DNA from: Marisalimonas sp016777705 | Lineage (GTDB): Bacteria > Pseudomonadota > Alphaproteobacteria > Puniceispirillales > Marisalimonadaceae | Direction of reading: 5' to 3' | NCBI RefSeq assembly: GCF_047717795.1 | Contig: NZ_CP159808.1 | Coordinates: 558,001 to 622,000 of the forward strand | DNA: 64,000 nucleotides | In this document: piece by piece, positions 60,146-64,000 of the stretch | Layout of the letters: each line of letters opens with the position of its first letter | Position numbering within the stretch: position 1 is the stretch's first letter | Notes under the pieces: generated by a model | What the model saw: only the letters and a program-made list of their open reading frames with translations | What the model was told of the DNA's origin: nothing | The model's database searches: none | Program-made: the position numbers and the translations under genes

Positions 60146-61546
60146 ATGGAAAGAAAGTTATTAGCTATAGTAGCCGCGGATATGGTCGGTTTCTCCAGAT
60201 TAATTGAAAATGATGAAATAAGTGTTTTATCTCGGCAAAAAGAATACTTTACTGAAATAATTAAACCGCAAATTGAAAAATTTCATGGTACAATAATTAA
60301 AACTACTGGTGACGGGTTTTTAGCTACATTTGCAAGTTCATTAGATGCAGTGGAAAGTGCCACAAATATTCAAAAAACAATTAATTTGAGAGAGAAGGGA
60401 CAGTCAAATGATAAAAGAATATGGTTTCGAATAGGAATAAATGTTGGAGATGTAGTTCTTGATGATGGTGATATCTTTGGGAATTCTGTTAATATTGCAA
60501 GCCGATTAGAATCTATAGCGGATGCTGGAGATGTCTGTATAACCAACGATATTTTTCAAAATATTAAAAATTTAAAATCTTTTGATATAAGACATTTAGG
60601 AGAACAGCAGTTAAAAAACATTTCTCAAAAAGTTGATGCATATAAGATTAAAATCAATAATGAACAATATAATCAAAGCAAAGAAACTGAATTATTAACT
60701 GAGGCAAACCAAGAGATCAGATATTGTAGCTCAAAAGATAATACTATTATAGGTTATGCTAAAGTAGGAAATGGTCCTCCTTTACTAAAAGCTCCAAATT
60801 TCATGAGTAGCCTTGAGCATGATTGGAGAAGCCCAATTTGGATGCATCTTTATAGATTTTTAGCAAAAGATCGTACTTTAGTAAGGTTCGATCAAAGAGG
60901 AAATGGATCTTCGGATTTAGACCCTTTAGAAATTACTTTTAATAGTTTCGTTGAAGATATGGAAGCTGTTGTCAATGAGACAAAAATAGATAAATTTCCA
61001 ATATTAGGTGTCTCACAAGGTTGTGCCGTTTCTATAGCATATGCAATTAGAAACCCAAACAAAGTTTCTCATTTAATCTTGATTGGTGGTTTTTCCAGAG
61101 GTAAAGGCCAAAGAGGAGATCCTTCTTATGAAGAAAAAAGTAAGATGGAGCAGACAATGATATTGAGTGGGTGGGAAGACGAAAACCCAGCATTTCGTCA
61201 GTTCTTCACTACATCAATGATACCAGAAGGCACTAAGGAACAAATGGATTCCTTTAATAACATTATGAAAATTGCCACATCTGCAAAGAATGCAGCAAAA
61301 ATTTCAAGAGTTAATGATCAAATTAATGTTAGTGATATTCTTTCCAAATTAGACATCCCAACAATTATTTTTCATTGTACTGACGATGCTAGGGTTCCAA
61401 TTTCTGAAAGCAAATTTATGGCTGCAAATATAAAAAATAGTAAATTTATTCCGATTAATAGTAAAAATCATGTATTACTTGAAACAGAACATGGTTGGAA
61501 CTTGTTTAAAGAAGAAGTCACTAAGTTTTTAGATGAATATACATAA
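60146..61546 (+). CDS. class III adenylate cyclase fused to an alpha/beta hydrolase
   Basis: 466 residues. Residues 1-170 form a class III cyclase: metal aspartates Asp12 (VAADMVGF) and Asp56 (TTGDGF), the adenine pair Lys52 and Asp109 (GDIFGNSVN), and the transition-state Asn116 and Arg120 (VNIASRLE). All the residues expected for ATP are present. A linker leads to an alpha/beta hydrolase (about 195-466) with nucleophile Ser290 in GVSQG, acid Asp414 and base His442. Such cyclase-hydrolase fusions are known in alphaproteobacteria, but what the hydrolase senses or cuts is unknown. An MBL protein and a cyclic-nucleotide-binding protein follow on the same strand. Confidence 0.9.
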   Translation: MERKLLAIVAADMVGFSRLIENDEISVLSRQKEYFTEIIKPQIEKFHGTIIKTTGDGFLATFASSLDAVESATNIQKTINLREKGQSNDKRIWFRIGINVGDVVLDDGDIFGNSVNIASRLESIADAGDVCITNDIFQNIKNLKSFDIRHLGEQQLKNISQKVDAYKIKINNEQYNQSKETELLTEANQEIRYCSSKDNTIIGYAKVGNGPPLLKAPNFMSSLEHDWRSPIWMHLYRFLAKDRTLVRFDQRGNGSSDLDPLEITFNSFVEDMEAVVNETKIDKFPILGVSQGCAVSIAYAIRNPNKVSHLILIGGFSRGKGQRGDPSYEEKSKMEQTMILSGWEDENPAFRQFFTTSMIPEGTKEQMDSFNNIMKIATSAKNAAKISRVNDQINVSDILSKLDIPTIIFHCTDDARVPISESKFMAANIKNSKFIPINSKNHVLLETEHGWNLFKEEVTKFLDEYT

Positions 61547-61548
61547 GT

Positions 61549-61638
61549 TTACTTAGAAATTTTTTTAGAAATATTTGATATTTCTGAAATAAATTCTTTT
61601 GCAAGGGCAGATAATTCCCTTCCTTCAGGCCAAATGCT
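61549..61638 (-). pseudogene. possible decayed C-terminal end of a LysR-type regulator
   Basis: A 29-codon minus-strand segment ending in TAA at 61549-61551 reads WPEGRELSALAKEFISEI in its central part, resembling the RG-x-x-L(S)-x-x-A-x-x-F(I) end of LysR effector domains. A TAG at 61639-61641 stops the frame upstream, and no LysR body or start is found. It fills about half of the 181-base spacer after the cyclase gene. The match is short, so this is tentative. Confidence 0.3.
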
Positions 61639-61727
61639 CTATATTAATACTTTTTAAACATTTTGATTAATTCTTAAAATTTGTATTTACATGTTAATTA
61701 ATTATTTTATCATATTTATATGATAAT

Positions 61728-62519
61728 GTGTTGCAAATGATCATTAACCATGGAGTTAGAGGTTCTATTCCAAACCCAAGTTATCAAACTCTAGGGTATG
61801 GAGGAAATACACCGTGTGTTGAATTTAAAACAAAAAAATATCAACTAATCTTTGACTGTGGTTCGGGGTTTTCTAAAGTAAAACTCTCTGATAAACATCA
61901 AATAATAATATTCATCTCTCACTTTCATCATGACCATATTCAAGGTCTAGCTTTCAATAGTTATGATTCAGGATTTAACAAGAAAATCATATTAACTTCT
62001 GCCCACTCAAATAAAAAGGATACTTATAAAATATTATCTGATTATTATGACAATCCCTATTTTCCAGTGAATTTTATTAAATTAATTAACAAGTTTGATT
62101 TTCTTGAATTTAAAGATGTAGTTTCTAAATTCAATGATCTTGAGATTTCTTCTATTGAACTAAATCATCCCGGAAAATCTTCAGGATACAGCATTGTAAG
62201 CGATCAAATAAAATTTTGTTATTTATTAGATAATGAATATGAAGACAGCCAAGAAAATGAATTGGTTAAATTTTGTGATAATTCAGATACAGTTATATGG
62301 GACGGAATGTATTTAGAAAGTGAGTTGTCTAGTAAAAAAGGATGGGGGCATTCAAGTGTTGAGCAAGGCATTGATTTTGCAAATAAAATAAATGTTAAAA
62401 ATTTTTTAATATCTCACCATTCACCTTTAAGACAAGATAAAGAAATTAAGAAGATTCAAGGTAATATAATCAATAAAAAAATAAAATTTGCATCAGAGAA
62501 TGAGGTTATAAATTTTTAA
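61728..62519 (+). CDS. MBL-fold metallo-hydrolase
   Basis: 263 residues. The metal motif HxHxDH is at 65-70 (SHFHHDHIQG), with further ligands at the histidine in ELNHPGKSSG, the aspartate in LLDNEYED and the histidine pair in FLISHHSP. The opening HGVRGSIPNP and LGYGGNTPCVEF place it in the beta-lactamase-fold group that includes phosphodiesterase-like proteins. The start is a GTG; an ATG three codons on at 61737 is equally possible, and neither has a clear ribosome-binding site. Its stop overlaps the next gene. By context it may hydrolyse a cyclic nucleotide; not shown. Confidence 0.85.
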   Translation: MLQMIINHGVRGSIPNPSYQTLGYGGNTPCVEFKTKKYQLIFDCGSGFSKVKLSDKHQIIIFISHFHHDHIQGLAFNSYDSGFNKKIILTSAHSNKKDTYKILSDYYDNPYFPVNFIKLINKFDFLEFKDVVSKFNDLEISSIELNHPGKSSGYSIVSDQIKFCYLLDNEYEDSQENELVKFCDNSDTVIWDGMYLESELSSKKGWGHSSVEQGIDFANKINVKNFLISHHSPLRQDKEIKKIQGNIINKKIKFASENEVINF

Positions 62520-62857
62520 TGGAAAAGAAACTATTTAATAAAAATCAGAGTGTATTTAAGGTTGGTGAATTGCCGGATAAAATGTATTTACTTGTAAAAG
62601 GATCGGTTGGAATTTTTTTGCCAACCAATGAAACTAACAAACCAAATTTTACAATTCAAGAAAATGAACTCTTTGGTGAAATGGGAGTGATAGAGAATGA
62701 ATTAAGAATGGCAACTGCCAGATGTTTAGTTGAAAGTGAAATTATATCTATTACTAAAGACGAATTTGATAAACGTGTGAATAGTTCTGACGTTTTTGTG
62801 AAAGGGTCTCTTAAAGCCTTATCTTATCGTTTAAGATCAGTTGAAAAGAAAATGTAA
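62519..62857 (+). CDS. stand-alone cyclic-nucleotide-binding domain protein
   Basis: 112 residues forming one Crp-type cyclic-nucleotide-binding barrel. The phosphate-binding cassette is intact with Glu54 in FGEMG and Arg63 in RMATARC, and the C-terminus is a short helix (SLKALSYRLRSVEKKM) with no helix-turn-helix. It must act by contact with another protein, not by binding DNA. Its ATG shares one base with the MBL gene stop (TAATG), so the two are translationally coupled. With an adenylate cyclase two genes upstream it may be a cAMP-sensing partner. Confidence 0.87.
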   Translation: MEKKLFNKNQSVFKVGELPDKMYLLVKGSVGIFLPTNETNKPNFTIQENELFGEMGVIENELRMATARCLVESEIISITKDEFDKRVNSSDVFVKGSLKALSYRLRSVEKKM

Positions 62858-62893
62858 TTTTAAAGAGTACTAAAATATTAGAATATGTTTAGA

Positions 62894-63709
62894 CTACCAG
62901 TCCTTTGCAAATTCATGAGAAAACGAAAACATTTTTAATGGAGTAGCCTCACCTCTAGGTATTTCTGCTGTAGGATTTAAATTATATTCATCAACTCCTC
63001 TAGCAAGTTGCGTCTCGAAAAACGGCCAAGTTTCTAAATCTCCTTTAACATTTGTTGGCGAGAATCTCATAGTTACTCCGCACCTTCTTCTATTTGAATT
63101 ATTAGCCTCTGAACCGTGAAGCAATGCATCGTTGTGTAATGAGATTTGACCAGCCTTTAAATTAAGGGAAACTATCTTTGTTTCATCTAATTGATCAAAA
63201 GAGACCTCTTGGTTTAAAACTAAATTCTTTGCGTCGTTTTTTTTATGAACAAATTTACCTAGTTTATGGCTGCCAGAAACTACTTTCATGGCTGCATTTT
63301 CTTCATCAGTGTCAAAAACAGCAAGCCAGACAGTTACAGCATTTGCAGGACTTAAAGGCCAGTACTGTGCATCTTGATGCCATGGAACCACAGAACCATC
63401 TTTTGGTTCTTTACTAAAAAATTGACCGCCCCATTGAACAAAATTTGGTCCAATAAGGTCTTCTACGTAATTTAAAATAGTTGGTGTTCTGCATAAGTCA
63501 TAAAATTTTTTGCTAGCTTTGTGCCACATATTAGTTTTATTTATATCAATTTCTTTTGGTAATTTAGAGCTTAATTCTTCGTACCAATCATGAATGTCTT
63601 TAATGGCATTTTCTGAGAAAACTGGTAATCCGGTAACATAACCGTCTTCCAAGTACTGTTGTTTTTCAGATTGAGAAAGTCGCTTTGCATTTTTATCTAT
63701 TTCAAACAT
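62894..63709 (-). CDS. phytanoyl-CoA dioxygenase (PhyH) family protein
   Basis: 271 residues of the Fe(II)/2-oxoglutarate oxygenases. The iron triad is His111 and Asp113 (WHQDAQYW) and His198 (LLHGSEAN). The 2-oxoglutarate arginine is probably in NNSNRRRCGVTMRFS near residue 210. Most bacterial PhyH members hydroxylate acyl-CoA, ectoine or natural products, and the substrate cannot be told. It lies 3 bases downstream of the RraA-like gene on the same strand, so the two probably form an operon. Confidence 0.88.
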   Translation of the reverse strand: MFEIDKNAKRLSQSEKQQYLEDGYVTGLPVFSENAIKDIHDWYEELSSKLPKEIDINKTNMWHKASKKFYDLCRTPTILNYVEDLIGPNFVQWGGQFFSKEPKDGSVVPWHQDAQYWPLSPANAVTVWLAVFDTDEENAAMKVVSGSHKLGKFVHKKNDAKNLVLNQEVSFDQLDETKIVSLNLKAGQISLHNDALLHGSEANNSNRRRCGVTMRFSPTNVKGDLETWPFFETQLARGVDEYNLNPTAEIPRGEATPLKMFSFSHEFAKDW

Positions 63710-63712
63710 ATT

Positions 63713-64000
63713 TCATCCTTCCCATTTTTCGTTAGCAGCATTTTGCCATGCTATTTTCAGTTTTTCTATATCAAAGTTTGGCTGTTTTGCTGCGTCAATT
63801 AAATGCTTTTCTTTCTTTGTAATATAATTTATACCTCTTTCAATCATTGGAAGAGCATCGCTAGGAATTAAAACTGCACCATGTTGGTCTGCATGAATTA
63901 TATCGCCATCATTTACATGAAGGCCATGAATGTTTATTGAAGACCCGTATTCTAAAACATGCACATAAGCGTGACTTGGTCCTATGCCATTGGCTAACAC
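63713..64000 (-). CDS. RraA-like protein, C-terminal part (runs off the right edge)
   Basis: Ninety-five residues of a protein whose N-terminus lies beyond the window. GLHVNDGDIIHADQHGAVLIP is the RraA/HMG-aldolase metal and substrate loop (shown in parts: VNDGDIIHADQ, HGAVLIP), and the family is normally about 210-230 residues. The leftmost visible start codon is only the edge of the frame. Members are either regulators of RNase E or class II 4-hydroxy-2-oxoacid aldolases; the latter is more likely in such a catabolic setting. It precedes the PhyH gene on the same strand. Confidence 0.8.
   Translation of the reverse strand: MLANGIGPSHAYVHVLEYGSSINIHGLHVNDGDIIHADQHGAVLIPSDALPMIERGINYITKKEKHLIDAAKQPNFDIEKLKIAWQNAANEKWEG

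Overview
The window is AT-rich chromosomal DNA packed with about 64 protein genes, short spacers and many translationally coupled starts. The content points to an alphaproteobacterium, probably a heterotrophic marine one. The pointers are a DUF1127 gene followed by CCUCC-loop hairpins of the cuckoo/CcsR type, abundant TRAP transporters (TAXI and DctP types), PrpF/AbrB/CaiB catabolic clusters, PuuD-type urate oxidation and phytanoyl-CoA dioxygenase. The lineage is inferred from gene content only. No rRNA, tRNA, CRISPR array, phage or insertion sequence was seen. No gene-free stretch exceeds 300 bases; the longest are 50375-50637, 53727-53971, 55800-56007, 56263-56468 and 61547-61727, and what they hold is described below.

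Layout. 1-4103: the 5' end of a DUF1800 gene, then a hydroxyacid dehydrogenase / HpaI aldolase / quinone reductase / TSUP exporter operon. 4110-9652 (minus): a FecR-like exported protein and a BMP/NupOPQ-type nucleoside ABC importer. 9719-12929 (minus): a TAXI-TRAP transporter, divergent from 13106-19289 (plus), an acyl-CoA/branched-dicarboxylate pathway (HMG-CoA-lyase-like enzyme, CoA transferase, crotonase, LeuB-like dehydrogenase, PrpF, AbrB). 19290-25076: a GFA protein and an IclR-controlled cluster (DapA-like lyase, AbrB transporter, SDR, cupin, Ldh). 25143-37553: a purine catabolism island with xanthine dehydrogenase, NCS2 permease, 8-oxoguanine deaminase, AllA, allantoicase, a hydantoinase-type enzyme, PuuD, HIU hydrolase, OHCU decarboxylase and a racemase. 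37565-42933: a BisC-type molybdoenzyme and a YdiJ-type FAD/Fe-S dehydrogenase. 43030-49914: serine-glyoxylate aminotransferase, a DctPQM TRAP transporter, malonyl-CoA decarboxylase, an exported orphan and a second Ldh. 49925-52913: an HpaR-like regulator, HpaI aldolase, Old Yellow Enzyme and NIPSNAP. 53008-57704: an orphan plus DUF188, cold-shock protein, cupin, EamA exporter, DUF1127 with hairpin RNAs, and an MFS carrier. 57729-60043: an SDR and thiamine salvage (ThiE, ThiM). 60146-62857: adenylate cyclase-hydrolase, MBL protein and a free-standing cyclic-nucleotide-binding protein. 62894-64000: PhyH and a partial RraA.

How it fits together. The purine genes can be read as one route: guanine/8-oxoguanine and xanthine to urate, 5-hydroxyisourate, OHCU, allantoin, allantoate, ureidoglycolate and finally glyoxylate, which the nearby serine-glyoxylate aminotransferase could turn into glycine. 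The one step without a classical enzyme here is allantoinase; a hydantoinase-family protein sits exactly where it would be expected. The most unusual items are the DUF1127/cuckoo-type RNA locus and the three-gene cyclic-nucleotide locus.
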